Shown: positions 24,901 to 35,903 of the stretch, piece by piece
Numbering within the stretch: the stretch's first letter is position 1
Layout of the letters: every line of letters begins with the position of its first letter
Source: Neckera pumila
Taxonomy: Eukaryota > Streptophyta > Bryopsida > Hypnales > Neckeraceae
NCBI GenBank assembly: GCA_963969595.1
Contig: OZ018410.1
Location: forward strand, 38,917,413 to 38,981,412
DNA length: 64,000 bases
Reading direction: 5' to 3'
The notes under the pieces: generated by a model
Seen by the model: the letters and a program-made list of their open reading frames with translations, nothing else
Databases searched by the model: none
What the model was told of the DNA's origin: nothing
Position numbers and translations under genes: made by a program

Positions 24901-27900
24901 CAACCCATGGGACCTCCAAACGGAAGCAAGGGAAATTGGCCCATGTTCGGACCAGGGGTTGGTCCTGGTCCCGGTCCTGGTCCCATTCCCATACCGGGCA
25001 TCAGTCCTTGAGGTCCCATCGGACCAAAGTGAGGCCCAAGTCCTGGACCTGGACCCATAAGAGGAGGATTCACACTTGCTCGCTGAACTTCCCGGCCAGG
25101 GCCTCTTACACCTTTCGGTCCACCTCTAGGACCTCGCCCACCTTTCCCACCTTGTTGCTGTTGCATTCCTCTAAGCATGGGTCCAGTTTGGTTGTTATTG
25201 AAATGTGGTCTTCCGTCATGACCCAGCATGCCTCCCCGGCCTCTATTGTTCGGTGAGGCTTTTGAACCTCGGCCTCTCCCAGGATGGTGATTGTAGCTCA
25301 TGCCTCCATCGCCTGCGGCTCCTCTAGAGGGACCAAAGCCTGGATCATGGCCCAGTGGACCCTCATTGTCCATAAATCTATCGCCACCTCCCAGAAAGAT
25401 ACCTTCTCTCGGTCGCATTCTATCGTCCATCATCGGACCGTCCCAATCGGCATCTCCCATTCCGCCAAAGTAATCACCTATACAATGGACTCGAGAACAT
25501 GAAAATTCTACACAATATGCTGACGAGAACTCCGTGTCTGAACACACGGATTAAAATCATATCGAATATAACCGACAACTTGATAGGAGTTCATGTCAAC
25601 AAACAAGTGTCTTATTCTCATGGAGCATTTGACATGACGAAATTCAGGCTAAACAGCAGTCACCAAGAGTGAAGGGTTTGCAACAAATACATGGATGTGA
25701 AAACAATTTTTAACGATAAAATGAGTGAACAATATACAGTATAAGAGAGCAAGAAATAGTCAAAAATATGAGATGGTCCGCTCACCTTGAAAGAATCCTG
25801 GATCTCCACCTGGTAGCATATAAGGACCACCGTGGGAGCCGAATCCACGTCCAGACTCTATATATTTGGAAGGTATTTGGTGGCCTCGCCCCGAGCTTTC
25901 ACTCACTGAAGCAAAACCCTTCGGACTTCTTAAATCATCCACTCGCTCCCTGTCCATCCTGCTCCGTTCGCTGCTCTCTCGTTCCAACATCTTCCTATCC
26001 AGCTTCTCCCTATCCGCATTTTCATGTCTCTTATTTGATTCCCAATTATCTTGCTCCCCTTGGTAATCAGCATCCCTGTTACCTTTCCATCGATTCTGAT
26101 TTCGATCATGGGATCTGTCGACAGTATCCACCCTATCCTTACCCTTTCCTCTTTCCCAACTCCGATCATGGGGCCGATCTCTACTTCTGTACTTGTCGCG
26201 GTCCCTCTCACTGCTGTCCCGATCCCTCTTTTGATTCCCGCGCCTTCTGCTGTTCTTCTCTCTGTCATACTCGTCTCTATCATCTGACCAGTCCCTCTCA
26301 ATGGCGTCCCAGTCCGATCGCCCTCCTCTCCGATCATCGGGACTTCGAGAGCCTGTCACAGCTTTGCTACTCCTATGACCTCTCCGATCATCAGGACTTC
26401 GAGAGGCGGTTACCGTATTGCTACTTCGATATCCTCCTCTCCGATCATCAGGACTTCGAGAGGCGGTTACTGCTTTGCTACTTCGATATCCTCCTCTCCG
26501 ATCATCAGGGCTTCGAGAGGTTGCGAAAGCATTACCACTTCTAGGACCCCTTCGATCATCCGGACTCCGAGAGCTTATCACAGCTTTACCACTTTTATAA
26601 GACTCTCTGCGATCATCGGGGCTTCGAGAGGACGTCGCAGCTTTACTGTGTTTTCCTTTCAGCCTGCCTCCATCATCAGACAAATCCGGACCGCTATCTC
26701 TTCCAATTCCCTTAACCCTACCTGCTAAACCCTCAGCCTTACTTCCACCCAACCTTGTCTCATAGATTAAATCCCTAGACACTGGCTTCTTTCCTTTCTC
26801 TTCTCCCGATCTTAACCTCCGGAGTCGATCTTCGTCTTCTTTCTCTCTAGCCACGGAATCAAGACTCAATTCCTTAGAGATCAACTTCCCTGTCCTCTCC
26901 TCTTCCCGTCTGTTCAATCTTCCATGTCTATCATCCAGCTCCTCTCGACCCGCTTCTCTTGATCTATATTTGTCCCTCTCATAATCTACTCTGTCTTCTC
27001 TTCCCCTACCACTTGACCTTCCCCCAATTTCATGTTCATAATAACTCTCATCATAACGTTCACTGCCTATACGTTGGTGATCATCCCAATAAACCTCATC
27101 CCTCCTTTCCCTTTCTCTCCCCCGTTCTCTTTCCCTCTCTTTCCCTTTGTCTCTCTCTTTTAGCCGCTCCTTCTCCCGTTCCTTTTCTCGTTCTCTTTTC
27201 CGTTCCTTTTCTCTATCCCTGTCCTTCTCATCCCTTCCCAGGAATCTGCCTCCGAAGACATAGTCTTCTCTTTCCAGAGTATCTCGCCCACGGCGCCGGC
27301 CTGACTTTCGTACCTCTTCCCCGCCTTCTTCCAATTCACCTTCAAGCTTGCTTCCGTCTTCGACATCTTCAAACTCCGGCTTGTCTCTGCTCTGATCGAA
27401 ATGGCGGTTTTCTTCCTTCCAGTCTCTGTCCACTCTTTCTCTGTGATGTGTGATTTTCTGCCATTCATCCAACTCTTCCCTCTCCAGTCTCTCTTTCGCC
27501 CTCCGATGACGTTCAGGCCTCTCCAGTTGACTTTCATAATCCTGCTCTCTACCTCCTGGGTCCGCCTCTGCGCTTGTTCCAAGTTTCTCAATATCCTGGG
27601 ACACGTCATACACAGCTGCTGGTTCACTTTCCCCTAGTTTCTCAAGAACTGCATACTTGTTCCCCTCTTCCGGTTCTACACTCACGGTTTCTCGAAGCAC
27701 AATTTCTCGTTCCTCCTCCAACGTGAGCGTATCCTCCTCAGGCTCGTTCCATTTGCTCTCTGTCCCCTCTGCTCCATTTCCCCCTCGCGGATCCTTTTCT
27801 ATCACCGGTTCTGTGACCTCTTCCAGCACGGGGTCAGGTTTATCCCATCGAGAAGATGCTCTGTCTTTTCGACGGCCATGACTCGCGCTCCCTTTCGCAC

Positions 27901-29368
27901 CCCTGCTCTCCGAAATATTTTCGTAGGGCGTAGAGGGATCCCTCACCTCTTCCCGATGATCAAACCTCGCCACGACCCTTTCTTCATCGCTCCGTTCAGC
28001 TCTAATGGCCCTATCCTTCTTGCTCTCTTCCCGTTCGCCTTTGTCCCCGCGACTCTTCCCACTACCATTGCGCTTACGGTCCCATTTATGTCTGGAATCC
28101 GTTAAATCGGCAGCCCCTAACACACCAACGATGACCTCTCCTGGCCTATCTCTGTCACTAGGACCTCTGTCCCGGCCAACATTTTCTCTGCCCTTCTCGT
28201 TTCGACTTGAACTGCGAGGGTGATTATCGAGCTCAGAACTCTCAACATATCGCTCACCTCCCTCTGCTTGGAACTCTACATCCCTGGTATCTCTCTCATC
28301 ATAAATGCGACCAACAACTCCTTCTGATTTCTTTTCCTCGACGTGTTTTCGGCTCTTTGAATGACTTGGATCCACTCCAGAGCTTGTGATGGTCCTACCA
28401 GCTCTTATCTCGAAGTTGGTTTCATCGTCATTATCGTGTGGTCTGTCAACCTTATAATCTCCTTTTCTAGATCTGAGGCTATCGTGGGACTCATAAATTC
28501 TCTCAGCCCTCGAATCGACCTTCAAATCAACCCTCTGGTAATCCACCACGTCCCCATTCTGGGTTTCCTCCACGTAGGTCTCACTTCGCCGCATCGTTTC
28601 GTCGTCGGAAAACCTCTCTACCGCCCTGCTTTCAAACTTCCGCGAGTCCGCTTCCACGTAGTCACGACCTCTCTCAGCTCTACTACTCTCCTTCTTCCAC
28701 AACCTCTCTTCTTCTTTTCCGTAATGCCTGTCTCGAAGGGAGCTTCGCTTCCTTGCAGAGTCTTCATCAAGAGCTTCACCTCTGGCCGCCCTGGAGTCAC
28801 TCCTCCTATACTTCTCATCGAGCCCATCGTGTCCCCTATTAGCTTTAGGTTCCCCCTTTCGGCCTCTTTCCTTCTCAGGTGATTTTGTTACAGCTTTCCT
28901 CACCTTCTCTTCCTCCAGCTCAAAAGCCCTCTCTTCCTTCCAAACTCTTCCCTCAACGATGTCATCAGCTTCTGCGTCTTCCTTTACAAGAGGACCTTCG
29001 ATCTTCTTACTCGACTTCTCAGACGCATTTCTTCTCTTGCTACTTCCTGCTCGCGACTCCACGAATTCCCAATCGTGCGATCTCTCCTCGTGTCTGTCCG
29101 ACCGCAACCGTTTCTCGCCTTTCTCGTAATACTCATCCCTGCTCCGGCCAACTTTGTCATACTCCCTCTCCCTCTCATCTTTCTCCCGAGCTTTCTCTCT
29201 TTCCCGCTCGCTCTTGCTGCTCTTCTTACTCTTACTCGAACGATGCCTACGGTCCTCATCGTAGGCCTCATCGTCATCCCAGTCGTGGACTTTCACGTAA
29301 TGTGAGCTTTCGCTCTTCCGTCTCTTGTACAGGTCTTTCTCCCTGTCACCTCCTCCGGGACTTCCCAT
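21997..29368 (-). CDS. MTB: MTB, METTL14-like m6A methyltransferase subunit
   Basis: Seven coding exons on the minus strand: 29368-25786, 25477-24234, 23960-23877, 23637-23533, 23236-23128, 22774-22623 and 22521-21997. All have GT-AG borders and phases add up to 5,802 nt, or 1,933 residues, about twice Arabidopsis MTB (about 960). MTB pairs with MTA in the nuclear complex that writes N6-methyladenosine in mRNA. Residues 1-1190 are a charged Arg/Asp/Glu/Lys/Ser-rich region with six SRSPDDRR repeats (about 909-1020). Residues 1195-1500 are Gly/Pro/Met-rich. The MT-A70 domain (about 1520-1759) has '[16 protein letters not shown]' with DPPW at 1578-1581, then '[15 protein letters not shown]', '[12 protein letters not shown]' and '[15 protein letters not shown]'. 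Plant MTBs also keep DPPW where animal METTL14 has EPPL. The tail (1760-1933) is Gly/Pro-rich. The start is the ATG after a leader acceptor near 29434. Confidence 0.95.
26310..26640 (-). repeat. MTB: Six in-frame 'SRSPDDRR' repeats in MTB
   Basis: Inside the first MTB exon, a unit of about 17-20 codons is repeated six times. Each unit centres on the octapeptide SRSPDDRR and is followed by a Gly/Arg/Ser-rich spacer. The repeats resemble the RS/SP motifs of splicing factors, which are phosphorylated by SR-protein kinases. Units 3-5 are the most alike, pointing to recent expansion. Confidence 0.85.
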
Positions 29369-29434
29369 TTATGCCCCAGCATGCATGCAGACTACAATGC
29401 CCGACTCTACCCTCTCTTCATGTCCACTGAAGAG
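29369..29434 (-). promoter_or_regulatory. MTB: uORFs in the MTB leader
   Basis: Reading the minus strand toward the MTB start, ATG at 29386 opens a five-codon frame (MHAGA) that stops at 29369, directly against the MTB ATG. A second ATG at 29382 opens a frame overlapping the MTB start. A third short frame (MKRG) lies further upstream after the leader acceptor. Such short uORFs commonly lower translation of the main frame. Confidence 0.45.
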
Positions 29435-30130
29435 GTACTTTTCCCAGCGTGACATTCAGACGCAGAGTCTTCCATTTCATTTTGAAAATGTCCTTGTGCA
29501 CCACTCTAGCTCCACATTATTCATGCAAACGAAACCCTACATCCTTTCCCAATACCCACACCACTGAAGACACGCCCTCCATCAGCTACATCCAATCCCC
29601 TAACCCCCTCAGCCAATACTCCACCATCTCACTCACTGATCACTCCCACACTCTCCATAAAAAACCATTTCCTCCCTCACAACCAAAACATGACCAAAAA
29701 CAAAAAATCACGGAAAAACCTAATTCTGCTGCCACGCTCGAAATCCCGTGCAGCAACACGCACCCCTTGCGCAGACCGAATCAAACATACCTGAAGCCCT
29801 AACGCAATTATCACGCGATCTCTCCATGCCACAGCGACAATGGTGACGCTCCAAAGAATGGCGTGATTGAGAGAAATAAGCAGAGCGTCCTCAATTGAAC
29901 ACCATTTCGAGTGTGGTAAAGGGCAGCAGAGAGAGCGACGGAATTGGCACAAGACGAGAGAGGTTACAGCGGTGGAGGGAACAGCAACGACGACGGGCAG
30001 AGGGAGAGCAGCTTGCAAGGCGATGTGATGGTGGCAATGACCAAGGCGACGAACACATCCCAGCGAAGGCGAAGGAAGCGGGAAGCCCGGTCTCACACTG
30101 GCCCACACCACTAAGGGAAATAATGTGGGC
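29435..30130 (-). promoter_or_regulatory. MTB: MTB leader and promoter region
   Basis: On the minus strand a CT-rich, GC-balanced stretch (about 30110 to 29790) ends at a good donor, GGCTTCAG/GTATGT, and the acceptor CCTCTTCAG lies near 29434. This suggests a non-coding first exon plus a leader intron of about 350 bp. No TATA box is evident, as is common for housekeeping genes. Open frames on both strands here have no known domain. Confidence 0.5.
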
Positions 30131-31930
30131 TAGAGCGTGACAAACTAGTAACTAGCCGATGTGATGGCTTGTATCTCCGCTTTCAAGGGTCGCGTTCCCA
30201 CACAAGACCATGGCTCATGGAGTGCCCCTCTTGACAATGGTTTACCGAAGTCTTGCTAGTATTCCTACTATTTTAAAAAAGTGTGCATTTTAAAAACAAT
30301 ATTTTTTTTAATCATAAAGAGAAATTTAGCAATGCATACAATGGTTCAAAATTATGTAGGTAACTGAAAATGAAAAATATATTAATAGAAACATTAACAT
30401 CTTAAATCTATCTTTTTTAAGAATTCATTTACTACTTATATATCTATACGTCACAATTCTATTAAATATAAGGGTTTTATATTTAATAGATTTGTGACGT
30501 GTAGATATATAAGAAGTAGCATTCTAAGATTGGCACATGAAGGTTTAAATATATTCAATAAATAAAAAAATTAATAGTAAATTATATACAAGATTATATG
30601 ATAATGAATATAGAAAAATAATATATATTTATTGGGGAATAGTTAATTGCAATTAGTTGTTGATTATATTACGTGCAATTCACCCATTTCAATGGTCATA
30701 TATTCATCTTAATACATTTTAAGCCCAAAATTTTGGAAATAACCTTCTAGCTATCTAAAAGAGCACTATATTTTTTATGCAAATGTTGCGAATGTTCCAA
30801 TGCTTTTGTATCTAATAGTAATAATTTTCACAAAGAATTATCTTGAGAATTTCAAATTTTGTAAGGATCACCAATTTTATTCTTTCACTAATCAAATAAA
30901 TTAATGCACTTCAAAATTGATGTCACTACTATGATGCACATCACTAATTACAAGAATTCCACATTTTATTCTTGCAACAAACATTCCAAGTGGCATTTGG
31001 AACCTTTTTAAATACTCTTCATGACACTTTAACCTCAACTTTAATTTTTCTAACTAAACTTATGAGACCCTAAAGGGTTGAGGCAAATTTTGTGCAAGAA
31101 TTGTGAAAACTACCACGTTTTATGGCAATGAGAAAAATGGAAAATAAATGGGTTTTTTCCAAAATTCAACTATATAAATTTGTACCAAAGTATTGTGGGA
31201 ATGTCTAGAAAAAATTTAGGAACTTTTACCTTATGGATTGAAGATTATAATGTTTGAAATTTTTTTTGGTAATCTTGCCCAATAGGGGCAATAACCTTTA
31301 ACTCCTCCTTGAGTGAGTTGTTATACTCCACAAAGTAATTTTGTTTGACATTTGCATCTTGTATCATGTTAATTTACATACCTACCAAAATTCAGAAGTA
31401 GAAGAGTTGTTTTGCACATGCTACCCATAAAATTTAGCATAACTTTTGATCTGAGCACTTGACTTGAAAATAAATTATATTCCCATCAAGGGGGTCACAT
31501 ATTCATCTTTAATCAAAGTTTTGTGAACATCAAACCAATATTGACTTTGTGCACAACTACCAAAGATTATTTATGTACATTAAATTATCACTAAGTCCTC
31601 TGAAGGTTAACATAAGTATTAGTAATGTTAATCATTGCACATAGACATTTTGCAATCATGAGCTTCATTCTTGTTTCTAATGCTAGCTTTTTAGATATGA
31701 CAAGATTCAATTTGATGAGATGCATCCAAAAGAGTGCAACAACAATAACTAGGGTGATATTTCCAATATACAATATGTATATGAAAAAATCTTAGACTTT
31801 TTGGTTTCTCTTTATGTACAATCAAAATGATAAATAATTTACTATAGTCTAGTAGTAGATTTGACACTCATGTGCCAAATTAAGTATTTTTTTCTGCATG
31901 AAATACAATTGACAAAGACCAATTTTTACA
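30131..31930. other. AT-rich intergenic DNA, outer part of duplication unit A
   Basis: No gene is seen. From roughly 30840 onward the sequence is a diverged copy of the stretch starting near 34525, so the segmental duplication of the PB1 locus includes much non-coding flank. A hairpin element occupies 30430-30519. Confidence 0.55.
30430..30519. repeat. 90-bp near-perfect hairpin
   Basis: The arm starting 'actacttatatatctatacg' (30431) is matched by 'gtagatatataagaagtag' (ending 30519), leaving only a few loop bases around 'aaggg'. About 40 bp per arm with few mismatches. It may be a short MITE remnant or a small-RNA-type foldback. Confidence 0.75.
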
Positions 31931-32541
31931 AATATTCTCTAAGATTCTCTTTTACCGTACAAACTTTTTGCCATACAAATTTAAAAAAAATAGTATTCCG
32001 AAAATTTTGGCATTTATTGCTAGAATTATTTTACGCCGACTCTGCTACCAAACTACAGTACAAGTAATCGTTCATTCCCGCAGCAGAGTTTTGTTTGGAC
32101 ATTTGCTTTTGGACTTGAAGCTGTAATGTGGAGTGACCGACCTGCTATGGCCGTCTCTGCTATGGCGATTTTCCCCTGCGCGGTTGTCTTGTGCCTCTGA
32201 TTCTAGCTTCACTTAGGTCAGGGCAGCATTAGTTTGTTTCATTCACAAGCTCAATTGCTCTTGGTGCTTTTGTGTCCGTGATTTGATAAACCCTAGCCCT
32301 GCAAGAATCTTTTGAAAAGTAGAGATTGCTGGTGGCAACGAAAGTTGATTTCATTTGCGGGCAGGGACCTTAGCTTGTATTTGAAAACCAAAATGTCAAT
32401 GTGATCAGTCTCTCAGGGTCGAAACGGTCTACATATAAACCCTACTTGCTCTGTTCCGTTGGGGTTTGTGATTTGTGAGGGTCTGCTTAATCTACTAACT
32501 AGCCGCGGTGCTCATTTTGTTTCCGATTGATTGAAGGAGTC

Positions 32542-34004
32542 ATGAGTTCTGATCCTTACTTGTTTAAGGTTCGTGTTCTGTTTCCGCTTGTTTTACGGAC
32601 TTTTCGAAATTTTTGTGTACTTTTCTAGGGATTCGCTTGATATCAGCTCAATTCAGGTTGAGAAGCATTTCAACTGCTCGTATGCAATGAGCGGCGTTTT
32701 CATCCCTTCCTTCTGGTTCAACATGTTTGGTGAGCAGTCGTAGTGTTTTTCTTTGCATTGACGGTAATTGGTTCTCAATTGTTTCAACAGATCAAATATG
32801 GCAATATCTTGCGCCGTATCAGAGTCCGCCCGCGGGCTGGCGAACCCGACATTCGTTTTTCCAAGCTTGAATCCACCGTTCGTCTTTTATTCGAACTGCC
32901 TGAAACGTTTAAATTCGATATGGTTTACACTGACAACGATAACGATGAGGTGACCATGTTTGGCGATGATGATATCTATGACGCAGTGGTTTCTCAGAAA
33001 TTGAATCCTCTTCGAATGACAGTTCTGGCTCAAGAATCACATCGCTCGGCGCTTGACGACCGTCCTCGTGAGTGTAGGGGCTGAATCGTTCATAATTCCA
33101 ACTCATCGCAAGGCTACAATTCATTTCCTTTGCAATTTGTTTGTATGTATTTGTATTATGCGGACTAAATTATGCTTTTGTTTGTTTCTAGTCCGGGGCC
33201 TTCTCTTATAACTGTACTCTACTGATATATAGTGGCCAAAAAGTGACAGAAATAGTCACCTGGCTTAAATGGGTCTCCTACCTTAATGGGTTTCTTTTGG
33301 ATACGTCCTGAAATGTTTGTTTTTGGATGCAGCATCGGCAGGTGACCCTCCCTCTTGGGCAGGTAACTTATGTAATCTCAGAACCGAAGTGGCATCTTCA
33401 GGATTCTACTTTCTCTTTTTTGACCTCTTTTCTATGTTCCTCAATTGGGATATCAATTTCTTCAACTTGTTTACCACGACTTTGTCTCTGCTGACTTGAG
33501 GATGTTGTTTGCAGCTGACATTATCCTGAAACTTGACCAGTTACTGCTAGCTGCATATAAAAAGCCGATCGATCCAGGAGTAAACTCGGTGAATACCACT
33601 AAATCCACAAGGACAGAGCAGCATGTTCTGGAAGGAATAGACGATTCCCCAAGTGATGGTTCCACAATCAAACCTGCTAAGAATGTCCTGCCTGCTGAAG
33701 AACGGACTGGCAACGGTAAGCGCCGCGGGTGATTTCTCTGAGGAGGTTGTTGTGGTGATTTTTCTTGAATTATAGGGCTTGATGCTTAGAGGTGAATATA
33801 CAATGTGAAAAACAAGGTTTTGGAGGAATTCAGTTAATGCCTCAGCAAGAATCATTAGTAGGAATTATTCACCTCGGTTGATTCTGGTGAGTATGACTAA
33901 TCTGACATATCTGTTTTGCAGCACAATCGGGATATGACTCTGAGTTTTTAAGGCGTGCCATGATTTTGCGGCAGAGAGTAACGACTGACGAGTTGAATGT
34001 CTAG
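32542..34004 (+). CDS. Small PB1-domain protein, copy A (NBR1-like N-terminus)
   Basis: Five exons: 32542-32568, 32791-33067, 33333-33362, 33515-33715 and 33922-34004, all GT-AG with compatible phases, giving 205 residues. Residues 8-90 form a PB1 domain with the basic 'IKYGNILRRIRV' strand and the acidic OPCA loop 'VYTDNDNDEVTMFGDDDIYDAV', followed by 'LNPLRMTV'. Having both faces, it should form head-to-tail oligomers. The closest family I recognise is the N-terminal part of plant NBR1/Joka2, the autophagy cargo receptor, but the ZZ, FW and UBA domains are absent. It could therefore be a free PB1 partner or modulator, or the remnant of a larger gene. The tail has a 'DIILKLDQLLLA' helix and ends 'LRQRVTTDELNV'. 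Exon 2 read-through to the stop at 33082 would give a shorter form. Confidence 0.75.
33261..33286. mobile_element. Remnant right end of the small TTAA element in copy A
   Basis: The stretch ending GGGTCTCCTACC followed by TTAA at 33283-33286 matches the right end of the intact 140-bp element in intron 2 of copy B (36601-36740). Its left part is altered here, so the element predates the segmental duplication. Confidence 0.55.
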
Positions 34005-34189
34005 AAACTTAACCGTAGACTGCAATCGTGAAGCTTGGGTACGCGAGGATGTCGAGAGTTACGCTCAACATTATACTCCGTAATAGACGATAACAGACGA
34101 GCCGACAATGCCCAGTGGGTATCAAGACGAAGAAGAACTTCGGTCGATATTTGGATCGGTGTAAATCGAGAAACCGAGTGTAGGGGTAA
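33983..34189 (+). repeat. Block identical between the PB1 copies (A side)
   Basis: From the last codons of copy A through about 190 bases of 3' flank I see no difference from 37446-37652 in copy B, although surrounding introns and exon 4 differ at many positions. The block is GC-richer than its flanks. One frame reads 'EAWVREDVESYAQHYTP' before stops, which may be a coding remnant. Confidence 0.65.
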
Positions 34190-35903
34190 GATAACACTCC
34201 CCGTCAAAGTCCACAGATGTTGGGAGAGAGTACAAGAGCCACATTCCCTTCTTTCAAAGCGTGACTATCCTACACTATCTTACGCATGTCTTAGTATGAT
34301 CGTATTTGTTGAATAGGTGTGGAAGGATTGTTAATCACTTTAGTAGAGTGGATGCAAGTGATGATGTTTATTTTGGTCCTAGGAGTAGGTGTGTACTCTT
34401 TCAAGGTTTGATACCACTGTGTGGCCTAGTGTAGTTTGCTATTGAAGAAATATTTGAAGATATTTGTCACTGGGAAAGTGATATGTTCAGTTTTTGATAA
34501 GATTAGACATCAAAAGGAGGATCAGAAATTTTACTTTTTATTCTGACAAAAACATTCCCAATGGCATTTAAGACCTTTACTAGTATTTTTTGTGACACTT
34601 TAACCTTGATTTTAATTATTCTAACATAACTATTAACCCCTAAAGGATTGAGGCACATTTCACACAAAAAGTGTGAAAAATTGCCACTTTTTATGGTAGT
34701 GAGAAAAAAATTTCCTCCTAGATTTTTTACACTTCACATTTTTTTAAAAATTTGCATCTTACGTAAGTTACATACCTACCAAATTTCAAAAATTGAGGAG
34801 TTGTTTTTCACTTGCTACCCATAAAGTTTTGGCAGCAGAAATTTTGATTTGGGTATTTGATTTGAAAATAAATTATATTCCTACTAAAGGGGTACATGTG
34901 CACACCTTGAATCAAAATGTTGTGGACATCAAACCAAAATTGATTCTTTTGTGTGCAACTATCGGAGATCTCTTGAGTGCAACAACACTAACTAGGGTGA
35001 TATTTCAAATATAATATGTACATGTGAAAGATCTTTCAATTTTGTTTTTTCTTTATGCATATTCAAAACGTTGGTAGCAAATTTGATATTCCATAACATT
35101 CAGTAGCTCTACAATGATGGTGTGGTATATTCCATATCCAAACAGTGTTTCATCAGTAGTTATTGATGAATTAGACAGGTGGAGGACACAGAGGCACACA
35201 ATCACTATAGAACCAAGGCAACATCAACACAAGGTACTGAATGTTATGTCATGTGCCAAATTAATCATTTTTTTTTGCATAAAACACAATTTGACGAATG
35301 CCAATTTTTGTGAATATTCTCTTTTTTTTCACTATACAAATTCATTGTTTTTGAAAAAAATGATTTTCAGGCATCTATTTCTAGAATTATTTACGCCAAA
35401 TCTACTACTGTACCAAACTACAGTACAATATAACCTGGTACTCGTTCGTTCCCGCAGCAGAGTTTTGTTTGGACATTTGCTTTTGGACTTGAGTCTGTGA
35501 TGCGGAGTGACCGACCTGCCGTCTCTGCTATGACGATTTTCTCCTACGCGGTTGTCTTGTGCCTTTGCTTCTAGCTTCACTTAGGTTTGCGCAGCATTAG
35601 TTTGTTTCATTCACAAGCTCAATTGCTCTTGGTGCTTTTGTGTCCGTGATTTGATAAACTCTAGCCCAGCAAGAATCTTTTGAAAAGTAGAGATTGCTGG
35701 TGGCAACGAAAAGATTGTTGATTTCGTTTGCGGGGAGGACCCTTTTAGCTTATATTTGAAAACCAAAATGTCAACGTGATCAGTCTCTCAGGGACGAAAC
35801 GGCCTACACACAACCCTACTTGCTCCGTGGGGGTTTGTGATCTGCTAATCTACTAACTAGCCGCGGTGCTCGTTTTGTTTCCGATTGATTGATCGAAGGA
35901 GCC

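Noticed and set aside
24682..25060. Pro/Gly-rich plus-strand frames
   Set aside because: They are mirror images of the Gly/Pro-rich segment of MTB exon 2.
26375..26728. Plus-strand repeat proteins opposite MTB exon 1
   Set aside because: They are reverse translations of the SRSPDDRR repeats; the minus-strand frame is 1,200 codons long and joins family-conserved exons.
34035..34316. 93-codon frame in the identical block of the PB1 copies
   Set aside because: No ATG at its head and no known domain. The other frames of the block contain stops.
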